64,000 bases of DNA from Wenjunlia tyrosinilytica (lineage in GTDB: Bacteria > Actinomycetota > Actinomycetes > Streptomycetales > Streptomycetaceae). Below are positions 1-8,270 of this stretch, piece by piece; position 1 is the first letter of the stretch, and the number at the start of each line of letters is the position of its first letter. The position numbers and the translations under genes are program-made. The stretch spans positions 124,001 to 188,000 of the forward strand of contig NZ_BMMS01000015.1 of the NCBI RefSeq assembly GCF_014646055.1, given 5' to 3'. The notes beneath the pieces were generated by a model. That model ran no database searches and was not told where the DNA came from. It saw only the letters and a list, made by a program, of their open reading frames with translations.

Positions 1-9
1 CGGCCCGGG

Positions 10-894
10 CTACTTGGCCAGGGAGTCGTGGTCGCCCATCACGATCACCGGATGGTCGTGGGGGGAGAGGGTGCGCAGCAGTTCGGCCATCTGGCGCTCC
101 GGCAGGGTGACGCAGCCGTGCGTGGGGCCGCCGTGGTCGACGTGGAGCCAGATGCCGCCGCCGCGCCAAGGGCCCATGGGCTGCCGGGGATCCAGGGGCG
201 AGGAGCCGGGAACGCGGTTGTAGTCGATCGCCACGACGTAGTCGAAGGAACCGCGCAGCGCCTCGCCGCGGAAGCCGGTGCCCCCGATGGTGAATCCGGT
301 CGAACGGTGGTACGGCAGTGCGCTGCCCGGGTCGGCCCTGTAGCCTCCGGCGTCACTGAGGGTGAATACCCCGATCGGGCTGCGCAGATCGTTGACGTGG
401 TGGTGCCTGGTCCAGCCCCGAAGGGCGTTGTGCGCCGACCAGACCTCGCCGGGCCTCCAGCGGCCGTCGTCCGTGCGGGTCCATAACGCCGCGGTTGTCT
501 GCGAGGAGTCCTTGCTCCTGCCCCGGGCCACCAGCACCTGGCGGGAGGATGCGGGGACGGCTGCCCGAGTGGCCGGGCCCAACCCGGGGATCTCGGTGAA
601 GGTCCTGGTGAGGGCGTGGGACCTGGAGCGCGCGGCGGTGTCGGGGCCCGCCGGGGCACCGGCGGCGTCCGGGGTGGAGGAGCTGTGCGGCGAGCTCCGG
701 CTGTCGGCCGAGGCCGGGCCGCCCGGCGAGGCCAGGGTGAGGTATCCGGCGGCGGAGGCGACGATCAGCGCGGCCGTCCCTCCGGCGAGCGCGGCCGGTC
801 TGCGGCGGCGTGGGCGGCGGCGGCCGCGGTGGCGGCCCTGGCCGGGCTCGGATGCGGGTCCTGGGGTGGAACCTGACGCGGCGGCAGCGGTCAT
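10..894 (-). CDS. L,D-transpeptidase family protein (YkuD-like), membrane-anchored
   Basis: A 294-residue protein that probably acts outside the membrane on peptidoglycan stem peptides. Seen: a very basic N-terminus (residues 19-33), one hydrophobic segment at about 34-55 that looks like a signal anchor, a low-complexity Ser/Ala/Pro linker to about residue 100, then a globular domain. Near the C-terminus is HVDHGGPTHGCVTL, which fits the YkuD pattern in which the Cys (residue 261) of an S/T-HGC motif is the nucleophile. The rest of the domain is divergent, so it may be a YkuD relative rather than a proven cross-linking enzyme. The ATG at 894 leaves a full signal region. It is transcribed towards the window edge and its stop is at 10-12. 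Confidence 0.75.
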   Translation of the reverse strand: MTAAAASGSTPGPASEPGQGRHRGRRRPRRRRPAALAGGTAALIVASAAGYLTLASPGGPASADSRSSPHSSSTPDAAGAPAGPDTAARSRSHALTRTFTEIPGLGPATRAAVPASSRQVLVARGRSKDSSQTTAALWTRTDDGRWRPGEVWSAHNALRGWTRHHHVNDLRSPIGVFTLSDAGGYRADPGSALPYHRSTGFTIGGTGFRGEALRGSFDYVVAIDYNRVPGSSPLDPRQPMGPWRGGGIWLHVDHGGPTHGCVTLPERQMAELLRTLSPHDHPVIVMGDHDSLAK

Positions 895-1074
895 GCGGTC
901 GATACTGGCAAAGGGCCGATCGCCGAAGGAACGCGGGGTGGGCGCACATGTGTCTTGTTGACGCCAGGAGTTGACATCGGAGGCCGCTCGGTCCGGGCCA
1001 GCCAGGGATCATCGGACAGGACGACGTGTCGGACAGGACGATGTACGGCATGCCCCGTATTGCCGGGTGTACGG

Positions 1075-1338
1075 GGCCAGGTGCGCGGGGCGGGAGGCGG
1101 GGCCGCCTCCGGGGCGGTGGCGGCCCCGGCGCGATTCGAGGCCGTCGTCCGGCCGGTGGAGTGCGCCCAGTCGTGGCCGCGCCGCTCCTCGATGTGGTCG
1201 GGGCCCGGGCCGGGGCCGAGATGCCCGTAGGTCCGCGCCCGGCCGGGACGGTGCGGCCGATGTCGCCGAGGGCCCCGAGATCTCGCTGATGGCGTGGTGC
1301 GCGCCGTCCTCGTTCCCGGTGACGACCACACCGGCCAC
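1075..1338 (-). pseudogene. Decayed NADPH-dependent FMN reductase/flavodoxin-family fragment
   Basis: No intact frame is present. In one minus-strand frame I read GVVVTGNEDGAHHAISEI, starting just inside 1338. In another frame, slightly downstream, I read GPGPGPDHIEERRGHDWAHS. Both are hallmark pieces of the C-terminal half of bacterial NAD(P)H-dependent FMN reductases and occur there in this order, so a frameshift separates them. The N-terminal half with the flavin-binding loop is missing and the tail dissolves into Pro/Arg-rich noise near 1075. The family match is from memory of conserved motifs. I infer a remnant, not a functional gene. Confidence 0.55.
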
Positions 1339-1401
1339 CGCTTGTGCTCGAGCGCCCGGCCCGCTCAGGCGCCCGGCGGGGGCGCCCGTCCCGCCGCGGC
1401 G

Positions 1402-2508
1402 TCAGGCGAGGGTGCGGGCGACCGCCTCGGCCACGACATCGCGCAGAGATCCGCCGCGGCGGATCGCCTCACGCTGCGCATGAGCCCCGTTGCCGCGTTC
1501 CAGCACCCGCTGCAACTGATGCTCGACCAGATCGAGGTCGCCCGACTCCTTCAGGGCGGGGCCCACATGGTCGGCGAGAGCCCGCAGCACGACGGCGGCC
1601 GGGGCCGGGCGCCGGCTGAGCGGATGCACCAGCTCGCCCGCGAGACCGGACCGGGCGGCGCGCCAGGAGGCCAGGCGCAGCAGATGCGTGGGCACCTGGT
1701 CCGGGGCCTCGCCCGCCCGCCAGGCCCGGGCGGAGGTCTCGACCAAGCCCCTGACCAGCGCGGCCACCAGGACGGTGTCGTCCGCGTCCAGGCAGACATC
1801 CGCGATCCGGATCTCCACGGTCGGATACTTGCGGGACATCCGGGCGTCGAAGTAGACCATGCCCTCGTCCAGCAGTGTGGCCGAGTCGAGCATGGTGCGG
1901 ATCATGGACCGGTACCCCTCCGGCGAGCCGAACAGCTCGGTGGGACCCGCCGACGGCCAGCGGCTCCACACCAGGCTCCGGTAGCTGGCGTAGCAGGTGT
2001 CCTCGCCCTGCCAGAACGGCGAGTTGGCACTGAGTGCCAGCAGAGGTGCGAGCCAGGGGCGCATCCGGTCCAGGACCGCCACGCCCTCCTTGTCCGACTC
2101 CACTTCCACATGCACATGGCATCCGCAGCTGAGCTGCTCGTGGGCGAGGAGCCCGAAGGCCTCGAGCATCCGCCGGTAGCGGGGCTTGGGGGTCAGCGAC
2201 GGATCGACGGGCAGCGGCGACGTGGCGAGCGCCGCCACCTCCGCCCCGGCCTGCCGGGCCCGCCCGGAGGCGTCCCGGCGCCAGCGCCGGACCTCCCGGG
2301 CGACATCCGCCATCGACGCGCACGGCCTGGTGCCGGTCTCGAGCTGCTCGCGCTGGAGCTCGGCCTCGAGCGCCTGGCCCCCGGCGGTGTCCATCGCCGG
2401 GGCCGCGCTCAGCATGGCTTCGGCGAAGGCGCGGGGTACCCCCCCGACGGGGTCGACGATCAGTAGCTCTTCCTCGACCCCGACCGTCCGTGCGTGCGAG
2501 TTTGTCAC
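1402..2508 (-). CDS. Carboxylate-amine ligase, YbdK/GCS2 (glutamate-cysteine ligase 2) family
   Basis: A 368-residue ATP-dependent enzyme of the type that joins glutamate-like carboxylates to an amine such as cysteine. Motifs in order: VGVEEELLIVDP at the N-terminus, ELQREQLETGT, CGCHVHVEVES (metal/substrate-binding His region), SANSPFWQGEDTCYASYR, and VEIRIADVCLDADD, all characteristic of the GCS2/YbdK family. The length matches the family (about 370). I chose the GTG at 2508 because the motif-bearing domain begins right after it and an AGGG-type ribosome site lies about 12 bases upstream. The open frame continues upstream only through a tandem repeat array. The substrate is not predictable. 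It could supply gamma-glutamylcysteine-like thiols, but nothing nearby supports that. Confidence 0.85.
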   Translation of the reverse strand: MTNSHARTVGVEEELLIVDPVGGVPRAFAEAMLSAAPAMDTAGGQALEAELQREQLETGTRPCASMADVAREVRRWRRDASGRARQAGAEVAALATSPLPVDPSLTPKPRYRRMLEAFGLLAHEQLSCGCHVHVEVESDKEGVAVLDRMRPWLAPLLALSANSPFWQGEDTCYASYRSLVWSRWPSAGPTELFGSPEGYRSMIRTMLDSATLLDEGMVYFDARMSRKYPTVEIRIADVCLDADDTVLVAALVRGLVETSARAWRAGEAPDQVPTHLLRLASWRAARSGLAGELVHPLSRRPAPAAVVLRALADHVGPALKESGDLDLVEHQLQRVLERGNGAHAQREAIRRGGSLRDVVAEAVARTLA

Positions 2509-2660
2509 ATCAGATAGGAATTTCCCTTTTCGCGCCGCGGAAACTTCGCCGCTCACCCGGGTGGCCCCCGGCCCCGATGCCGACCGGATCCGAGGGTGGC
2601 CCCGGTCCGCTCCGAACGGCCCTTTCCCCCCGCCCGTGACACCCCGTGCCAGGTCCATGG

Positions 2661-2915
2661 GCGCACACGACGAAAGGCCCACACGAAAGGCCCACACGAC
2701 GAAAGGGCCCACACGACGAAAGGGCCCACACGACGGATGGCCAACACGACGGATGGCCCACACGGCGGATGGCGCGCACGGGGAATGGGCGCGCACGGGG
2801 AATGGGCGCGCACGGCGAATGGGCGCGCACGGCGAATGGGCCCACACGGCGAATGGGCCCACACGACGAAAGGGCACACGACGGATGGCGCGCACGGCGA
2901 ATGGGCGCGCACGAC
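2661..2915. repeat. Intergenic tandem array, 16 units of about 16-17 bp
   Basis: Units begin with ACACG or GCACG at 2665, 2681, 2694, 2711, 2728, 2744, 2760, 2776, 2793, 2810, 2827, 2844, 2861, 2876, 2892 and 2909. Typical units are cacacgacgaaagggcc, acacgacggatggcca and gcgcacggcgaatgggc. The 17 bp period is not a multiple of three, so any reading frame through it is incidental. It separates two divergent genes (1402-2508 minus, 3201-3974 plus). Variant types cluster (gaaaggg, ggatgg, gaatggg), as expected from local duplication. Confidence 0.9.
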
Positions 2916-3069
2916 AGCGCCGAGGGAAGCCGAGACGCTGTCGCCGTGCGCGTGCGCGCGTGGTGGCGCGGCGGTGACGGCTGGGAGGCGAGCCGCCGCC
3001 GCGTCCGGCGCCCACCCTCGCCCCCAACCGCTTCGTCCCACACCACCAGGGATTGCTCCCTCATCCCTG

Positions 3070-3102
3070 TTCTCTCCTGCTTCTCTCCTGCTTCTCTCCT
3101 GT
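3070..3102. repeat. Three copies of an 11 bp pyrimidine-rich unit
   Basis: ttctctcctgc occurs at 3070-3080 and 3081-3091, with a one-base variant at 3092-3102. The tract lies about 100 bp upstream of the arylamine N-acetyltransferase start and continues the repeat-rich character of this spacer. No function is evident. Confidence 0.8.
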
Positions 3103-3200
3103 CTCCCGCCTCCTCGGGCGCGGCCCCCCTTGCTGGAGGGGCCCCGGCACCATGTGGCTCAATGGAGTCGGGAGCAGGCGGGCAACAGGAGGAGGCGGGG

Positions 3201-3974
3201 ATGGACGACACCGAGGTGGATGCCTATCTGGCACGCATCGGGGCCGCGCGGCCCGAGCGGGCAGGGTCCGACGGGCTTCGGGACCTGTCGCTGCGGCACC
3301 TGACGACGGTGCCGTTCGAGAACCTGAGCATCCACCTGGGCGAGGACATCGTCCTCGAGGAGAAGGCACTGCTGGACAAGGTGGTCCACCGGCGGCGCGG
3401 AGGCTTCTGCTACGAGCTCAATGGTCTCTTCGGCGCACTGCTGTCCGCCCTCGGCTACCGCGTCACGCTCATGTCGGCCCGGGTCTTCAACGGCACCGAG
3501 GCCGGTCCGCCCTTCGACCACCTCGCACTGCGCGTGGAGACCCCGGCGCCCTGGCTCGTCGACGTCGGCTTCGGCGACCACAGCCACTTTCCGCTGCGGC
3601 TGGGAACGAGCACGGAGCAGGACGACCCCGCGGGCACCTTCACGATCCTCGAGACGGCCGACGGCGACCTCGACGTCCTCAAGGACGGTGAGCCGCAGTA
3701 CCGGCTCGAGCAGCGCCCGCGCGAGCTGGCCGATTTCGTCCCCGCCTGCTGGTGGCAGCGCACCTCGCCGGACTCGCACTTCACCCGGGGGCCGATCTGC
3801 TCGCGGCTGACCGAGGACGGGCGGATCTCCATCGGCGGCCGCACTCTGATCCGCACGGTCGACCGGCAGCGGTACGAGACGGCGTTGGAGTCCGACACCG
3901 AACTGCTCGCCGCCTACCGCACCCACTTCGGCATCACCCTGGACCGGGTACGGGGGGCGGCCGCCACCGAGTGA
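3201..3974 (+). CDS. nat: Arylamine N-acetyltransferase
   Basis: A 257-residue cytosolic enzyme that moves an acetyl or acyl group from CoA to arylamines or hydrazines through a cysteine thioester. The catalytic triad is visible and correctly spaced: Cys70 in RRRGGFCYELNG, His107 in PFDHLALRV and Asp121 in WLVDVGFGDH. The N-terminal motif TVPFENLSIHLG is also diagnostic. The start at 3201 follows a GGAGG-rich ribosome site and gives the family's usual length. The gene faces away from the ligase at 1402-2508 and converges on the gene ending at 4041, with a GC hairpin between them. Confidence 0.95.
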   Translation: MDDTEVDAYLARIGAARPERAGSDGLRDLSLRHLTTVPFENLSIHLGEDIVLEEKALLDKVVHRRRGGFCYELNGLFGALLSALGYRVTLMSARVFNGTEAGPPFDHLALRVETPAPWLVDVGFGDHSHFPLRLGTSTEQDDPAGTFTILETADGDLDVLKDGEPQYRLEQRPRELADFVPACWWQRTSPDSHFTRGPICSRLTEDGRISIGGRTLIRTVDRQRYETALESDTELLAAYRTHFGITLDRVRGAAATE

Positions 3975-3998
3975 CCAGGACCGCCCGGCTGCCCGGCC

Positions 3999-4022
3999 GG
4001 GCGGCCGTTCGACGGGCCGCCC
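3999..4022. terminator. GC hairpin between convergent genes
   Basis: gggcggcc (3999-4006) pairs with ggccgccc (4015-4022) around an 8-base loop. It lies in the 66-base gap between convergent stops at 3974 and 4041 and could end transcription from both sides. There is no U-tract, as is usual in this type of genome. Confidence 0.55.
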
Positions 4023-4040
4023 CAGAGGCCGGCCGACCGG

Positions 4041-5291
4041 CTAGGGGTACTCGTCGCTGGAGAAGATCCCGATCGCGTTGGGCACCGGGCGCTCGAATCC
4101 GCCCGACGGGTGGTTGCGCACGGTCACCCCGTCGGCGCCGGGGTCGCGGGTGGCCAGGGTGGACGAGCCCCCGCCGTCGAGGTTGACGGCCGAGTCGGCG
4201 CCGATGTCCTCCATCAGCCCGGCCAGTTCACTGATCGTCAGCCCGGCGCTGGTCTCGGCCGCGCCGTCCAGCGCGAGCACGTAGAAGCGGTGGCCTTGCG
4301 AGCCGGTGCCCGCCGAGGTGCGGGTGGCGGCGACGACGTTGTCCAGCCCCGGCAGCGCACTGCCGTCACGCAGGATGGGCGCGCCGCCGACCGCGAACGT
4401 CAGCTTGCCGCTGCCCTGGGCGACCAGGCGGTGGGCGAGCTGCACCGGGTCGCCCGGCTCCAGCTCGCGCAGGGCTTGCGCACCCGCCTCACGTCCCACC
4501 AGCACCACGGCGTCGGGAGCGATGGCGCCGCGCCCCGGGGCCGTGGAGACCTGCGAGACGATGCCCTTGGTCACCGTGACCTCGTAGGTGTCGGTGGTGC
4601 AGGGGGCCCCGCGCACGGTGTCGGTGCCGCAGGTGGCGCGCACCCGTGAGGGAGTGCCCCACAGCGAGGTGTAGGCGCCGATCCCGCCCACGGGCAGGGC
4701 GTACTGGTTGAACCCGCGCAGCGGCAGCGTTCCGTCGCGGGTGAGCACCGCTCCCTCGAGGGTGAGGCGGTCCAGGCGAGCGGTGCGGCCGGGGCCCAGC
4801 CCGATGACGTCCTCGGTGGTGGTGCCGGGCGCGAGTGCTGGGCCGAACCGCTGACCGTTGGGCACCGCCGCCTTGAGCTCCTTGCCCGCGGCGACCGCCG
4901 GGCCGACGGCGGCCCCCGTGGCCTCGACACCGGGGTGCTGGGTCTCGCTGATGTTGAAGAAGTCCCCGTTGACCGCCGCCACCGCTCCCCGGGCGTCCGC
5001 CAGTTCCGAGACCGGCGCGCGGGCGGCCACGGCGCCGGGGTGCAGCAGGTCCATGCTGACGTGCGGGTCGAGCAGGTCGGCGGAGACGACATGGCCCCGC
5101 ACCTCGCCGTGCGACGCGGTGATGGTGAAGTCCTGGTACTCCACGCCGGGCGCGACCTCGACGGGTTCGGCGTACCGGACCTGCGGCGCCGCACCGCTGG
5201 CAGGACCGGCGCCGATCAGCCCGCCGCCCAGGAACGCCCCCCAGGCGGCCAGAACCGTCACCGCTGCACGCGCATGTCCGAAACGCCGCAC
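4041..5291 (-). CDS. Secreted phosphodiester glycosidase family protein (NAGPA/DUF2233)
   Basis: A 416-residue exported protein. The N-terminus MRRFGHARAAVTVLAAWG runs into a hydrophobic stretch ending near ASG-A at about residue 33, a good Sec signal. The mature part shows the NAGPA fold markers: AAVNGDFFNI (substrate/metal loop, about residue 115) and NLDGGGSSTL plus PNAIGIF at the C-terminus. The family includes the uncovering enzyme that removes GlcNAc from phosphodiesters and bacterial relatives acting on cell-wall or exopolysaccharide phosphodiesters. The exact substrate here is unknown. It is a single gene, divergent from the unknown secreted gene at 5708. Confidence 0.85.
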   Translation of the reverse strand: MRRFGHARAAVTVLAAWGAFLGGGLIGAGPASGAAPQVRYAEPVEVAPGVEYQDFTITASHGEVRGHVVSADLLDPHVSMDLLHPGAVAARAPVSELADARGAVAAVNGDFFNISETQHPGVEATGAAVGPAVAAGKELKAAVPNGQRFGPALAPGTTTEDVIGLGPGRTARLDRLTLEGAVLTRDGTLPLRGFNQYALPVGGIGAYTSLWGTPSRVRATCGTDTVRGAPCTTDTYEVTVTKGIVSQVSTAPGRGAIAPDAVVLVGREAGAQALRELEPGDPVQLAHRLVAQGSGKLTFAVGGAPILRDGSALPGLDNVVAATRTSAGTGSQGHRFYVLALDGAAETSAGLTISELAGLMEDIGADSAVNLDGGGSSTLATRDPGADGVTVRNHPSGGFERPVPNAIGIFSSDEYP

Positions 5292-5707
5292 GACCGGGCT
5301 CCTGACGTAGGGTCAGCCGACTGCCGCAGCATAGGTCGGGGCGATGCCCGACGGCAGTGAACTGTCGGCCGACCCGAGCAGAACACCTCGATCGGATGAA
5401 CGCTTGCTTCACCTGCGGCTACCGAGTGTTCAACCGCCCTGCGGACGCGGTCTGTTCGGCGTTGGCGAGCCCCCGGTAGCTTCACGTCGGCGCGCCGGGA
5501 GCGAACGGGACCGGACGGCGAGCCCGGACAGAGGGGCCGAACGGAGGGGCCGCACAGCGGGGGCCGGATGACGGTCCGTCAGCGGCGGCACGGGTCAGGG
5601 CGGGGAGGTCAGTCAGCGATCGGACGGCGAGGCCGGACGGCCGGCTCGGACAGCGAGGTCGGACAGCGAGGTCAGGCGGAGAGCCGACGGCTGAGAGGCG
5701 GGGCACA
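5292..5707. other. Divergent spacer without a recognisable gene
   Basis: These 416 bases separate two divergent secreted-protein genes. Short reading frames here have no credible motif. From about 5615 to 5690 there are imperfect direct repeats of the type cggacagcgaggtc, including two near-identical copies at about 5648-5675. I find no confident promoter pair or hairpin. Confidence 0.5.
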
Positions 5708-7159
5708 GTGGTGACCAGGCGGGGCACGGCGGCCAGCGGGAGCGGCTTCGGAGCGGGGAGAGCGGGAACGGTCGCGGTGCTCGCGGCCGCCGCGGTGGCC
5801 GCGGCGGTACTGCCCGCCGCCGCACAGCCCTTCTCCGGCAGCGGCGGGCACCACGGCCGGGCCGTCACCGTCGAGCGGGGCGGCCCCGACCGCACGGTCG
5901 CCTTCCGCACCCGGCACACCGGAGAGGCGGTCCTCACACTCGATTCCCTGGCGCCCGGTGTCTCCTGGGGCACCGAGGGCAGCGAGTCCGCCGTCGTGTC
6001 GGTGCGTGTGGACGGACGGTACGTCACCGACCTCGTGATCCCGTCGGACCGGCCGATCGAGCGCTCCTTCTCAGTGGGCCGGTTGCGGGAGGGGCACCAC
6101 CGGCTCAGGTTCGGCTTCGCACAGGACCGCTCCCCGGCCGGGGCCACCCGCGCGCGCGTCGCCGGCATCGCCGTCCACGTCGCACGCGCGGACAGGCCCG
6201 AGGCGCTGGTCCTTCGGCACGCCCCGGTGCTGTACGGGCGCAATGTCGCCGCGCTGGGCGACCGCTTCCAGAGCGCCACCACCGACACACCGCTGCTCGC
6301 CTACCACGAGGTGCTGCCCGCGCGGATCCCCGGCCACAAGGTGCTGCAGTACTCGGTGATCTGGAGCAACGAGGACGGCGGCACCGACTCGCCCGCGCTC
6401 ATGGCCCGCTGGGGCCGCACCACCGACATCGAGTGGGCCTACCGCGTCGAGGTGGACGAGCACGGAGACCGGGTGCCGGGCACCGGCGTGTACCAGGCGG
6501 CGAACCACCGGACCCTGCCGTTCACCGGCACCTACGAGGGCGACCGCCCGCTGCTGGAGACCTGCACCTCCAACAACAACCTGTGCGACCGGGTCGACGA
6601 CCCCATGCGCTTCTCGCTCGCGCCCGACCAGTCCCTGCCCACCGGGCAGCCCCGTGAGCACCTCATGGACACCAACCCCTGGACCTATCCGGTGATGGGC
6701 CAGGAGATGCTGCGCGAGGGCAAGGTGGAGTCACCGCCCGACCCGCGGACACCCGCCCTCGGCGACCAGCGCGCCTACCTCTACCTCGCCGTCGCCCACA
6801 CCGCCACGCCTTCCGACCAGACCGGCAGCGTCGGCCTCGCGGTCGCAGTGCGGCTCAAGGGCGACGACAAGCTCTACACCTCCCACCACTGGATCGCGGG
6901 CCACTCCATCACCCGTGACGGCACGGCGGCCACGACGGTGGAGCTGCCCGCGGGCACCGGGGCCGCCGACATCACCGAGGTGGTGGGGCTGCGCACCCCG
7001 GTCCGGGAGAGCGAGGCCACCGTGCGGGTCACCCGTATCACCCGGGCGTTCCTGCTGCGGCAGGACTATCTGCCGGACGCCTCCTTCATCGACTGGACGG
7101 GCGGGATGACGCTGACCCCGCAGGCACCGGCAGCCGTCCTGTGGCAGCCGGGCGGCTGA
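5708..7159 (+). CDS. Secreted protein of unknown function, 483 aa
   Basis: I do not recognise the family. Seen: an N-terminal signal with basic residues, then TVAVLAAAAVAAAVLPAAAQ (about residues 24-43). The mature protein of about 440 residues is Thr/Asp/Gly-rich and beta-like. Notable segments are LLAYHEVLPARIPGHKVLQY, IWSNEDGGTDSPALMARWGR, CTSNNNLCDR (a possible disulfide pair), SHHWIAGHSITRDG and the C-terminal DASFIDWTGGMTLTP. Two GTG codons (5708 and 5711) are equally plausible starts. There are no membrane spans after the signal. It stands alone, converging on the LysR gene ending at 7247. Codon use looks native. Confidence 0.75.
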   Translation: MVTRRGTAASGSGFGAGRAGTVAVLAAAAVAAAVLPAAAQPFSGSGGHHGRAVTVERGGPDRTVAFRTRHTGEAVLTLDSLAPGVSWGTEGSESAVVSVRVDGRYVTDLVIPSDRPIERSFSVGRLREGHHRLRFGFAQDRSPAGATRARVAGIAVHVARADRPEALVLRHAPVLYGRNVAALGDRFQSATTDTPLLAYHEVLPARIPGHKVLQYSVIWSNEDGGTDSPALMARWGRTTDIEWAYRVEVDEHGDRVPGTGVYQAANHRTLPFTGTYEGDRPLLETCTSNNNLCDRVDDPMRFSLAPDQSLPTGQPREHLMDTNPWTYPVMGQEMLREGKVESPPDPRTPALGDQRAYLYLAVAHTATPSDQTGSVGLAVAVRLKGDDKLYTSHHWIAGHSITRDGTAATTVELPAGTGAADITEVVGLRTPVRESEATVRVTRITRAFLLRQDYLPDASFIDWTGGMTLTPQAPAAVLWQPGG

Positions 7160-7246
7160 CCCGCCCGCATGTGAACGGACCCCGCCGCGCTCACGATGCC
7201 GCCTGCGCCGGCCGCTCTCTCCACCACGCCTGCGCCCGGCCCGCTC

Positions 7247-8176
7247 TCACCACGCCGGTTCCGTCCCGCTCGGCAGGGTCCCCCGATCCGCCGCGTCACG
7301 CAGATGCGCCAGCAGCACCCGGCGCAGCTCCCGTGCCGCGCGGGGCGGGGCCACGTCCTTGCGGTGCGCCAGTGCGATCGTCCGGCGCAGGCCCGGTGGA
7401 GCGAACGCGGCGCCGACCAGTCCCGCCCGTTCGGCGACCATGCTCGGCAGGACCGCCAGCCCGAGGCCCGCGCGGACGAACGCCAGCACCGCGTCCAGCT
7501 CCCCGCCCTCCACGGTGAACGTCGGCTCGAACCCGGCCGCCCGGCACGCGGCGACGGTCAGCTCCCGCAGGTCGTAGCCGTGCCGGAACATCACCAGGGG
7601 CTGGTCCCGCAGGTCCTCGGGCACCACGGCACGCCCTCCTCCCGGCAGCCCCTCGGCCGAGGACGAGGCGGCGACGAGCTCCTCGCTCAGCAGCTCGGTG
7701 GTGACGAGTGCCGGGGACTGGCTGGGCAGCGGCAGGGTGACCAACGCCAGGTCCAGACTGCCCCGGGCCAGCTCACGCACCAGGTCGTAGGAGCCGTTCT
7801 CCTCCACGAGCAGCTGGATTCCCGGGTGCAGATCGTGGAAGGCCCTGAGCACATCGGGTACCAGCCCGGTGCACAGGCTCGGTGTCGCCCCGAGCCTGAC
7901 CCGGCCGCGCCGCAACCGGGCGAGCTCCTGCACCTCGAGGCGGGCCGTGTCGGTGTCCGCGAGGATCCGGCGGGCCAGCGGCAGCAGTGCCTCGCCCGCG
8001 TCGGTCAGCGCCACATTGCCGCGCGCCCGGCTGAACAGCTCCGCTCCCAGTTCCCGCTCCAGGGCCCTGATCTGCTGCGACAGTGACGGCTGGGCGACAT
8101 GGACCCGCTCCGCCGCCCTGGTGAAGTGCCGGGTCTCCGCGACGGTGACGAAGTACAGGAGCTGCTGGAGCTGCAT
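7247..8176 (-). CDS. LysR-family transcriptional regulator of the adjacent sdh operon
   Basis: A 309-residue protein. The N-terminal winged helix-turn-helix is classical: LQQLLYFVTVAETRHFTRAA, then HVAQPSLSQQIRALERELG. The effector domain follows from about residue 90. It is transcribed divergently from the succinate dehydrogenase genes, and a textbook LysR box (ATAG-N7-CTAT) lies in the gap of about 90 bases, so it very likely controls both itself and sdhCAB. The effector is unknown; a C4-dicarboxylate or redox signal would fit but is only inference. Confidence 0.92.
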   Translation of the reverse strand: MQLQQLLYFVTVAETRHFTRAAERVHVAQPSLSQQIRALERELGAELFSRARGNVALTDAGEALLPLARRILADTDTARLEVQELARLRRGRVRLGATPSLCTGLVPDVLRAFHDLHPGIQLLVEENGSYDLVRELARGSLDLALVTLPLPSQSPALVTTELLSEELVAASSSAEGLPGGGRAVVPEDLRDQPLVMFRHGYDLRELTVAACRAAGFEPTFTVEGGELDAVLAFVRAGLGLAVLPSMVAERAGLVGAAFAPPGLRRTIALAHRKDVAPPRAARELRRVLLAHLRDAADRGTLPSGTEPAW

Positions 8177-8193
8177 GGCCCCACGATAGACGA

Positions 8194-8212
8194 CGATAGG
8201 CGATGACTATCG
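8194..8212. promoter_or_regulatory. LysR-type operator between lysR and sdhC
   Basis: cgatag-gcgatga-ctatcg is a perfect inverted repeat with 6 bp arms. Its core ATAG-N7-CTAT satisfies the T-N11-A rule (T at 8197, A at 8209). It lies 18 bases from the lysR start and about 55 bases from sdhC. A further half-site (gatag) at about 8184 may be the second binding position. Confidence 0.75.
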
Positions 8213-8270
8213 ACATCAGCCGCACCATGTCTTGGACCTCTGTGCGGCATCGGTCCTACCGTCGATGACC

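Noticed and set aside
2661-2915. CRISPR array
   Set aside because: Units are directly adjacent without unique spacers and too short. There are no cas genes.
2510-3200. Several long open frames through the tandem repeat array, on both strands
   Set aside because: The unit of 16-17 bp changes frame at every copy and the peptides are simple PFAVRAHSP-like repeats. No start or ribosome site fits.
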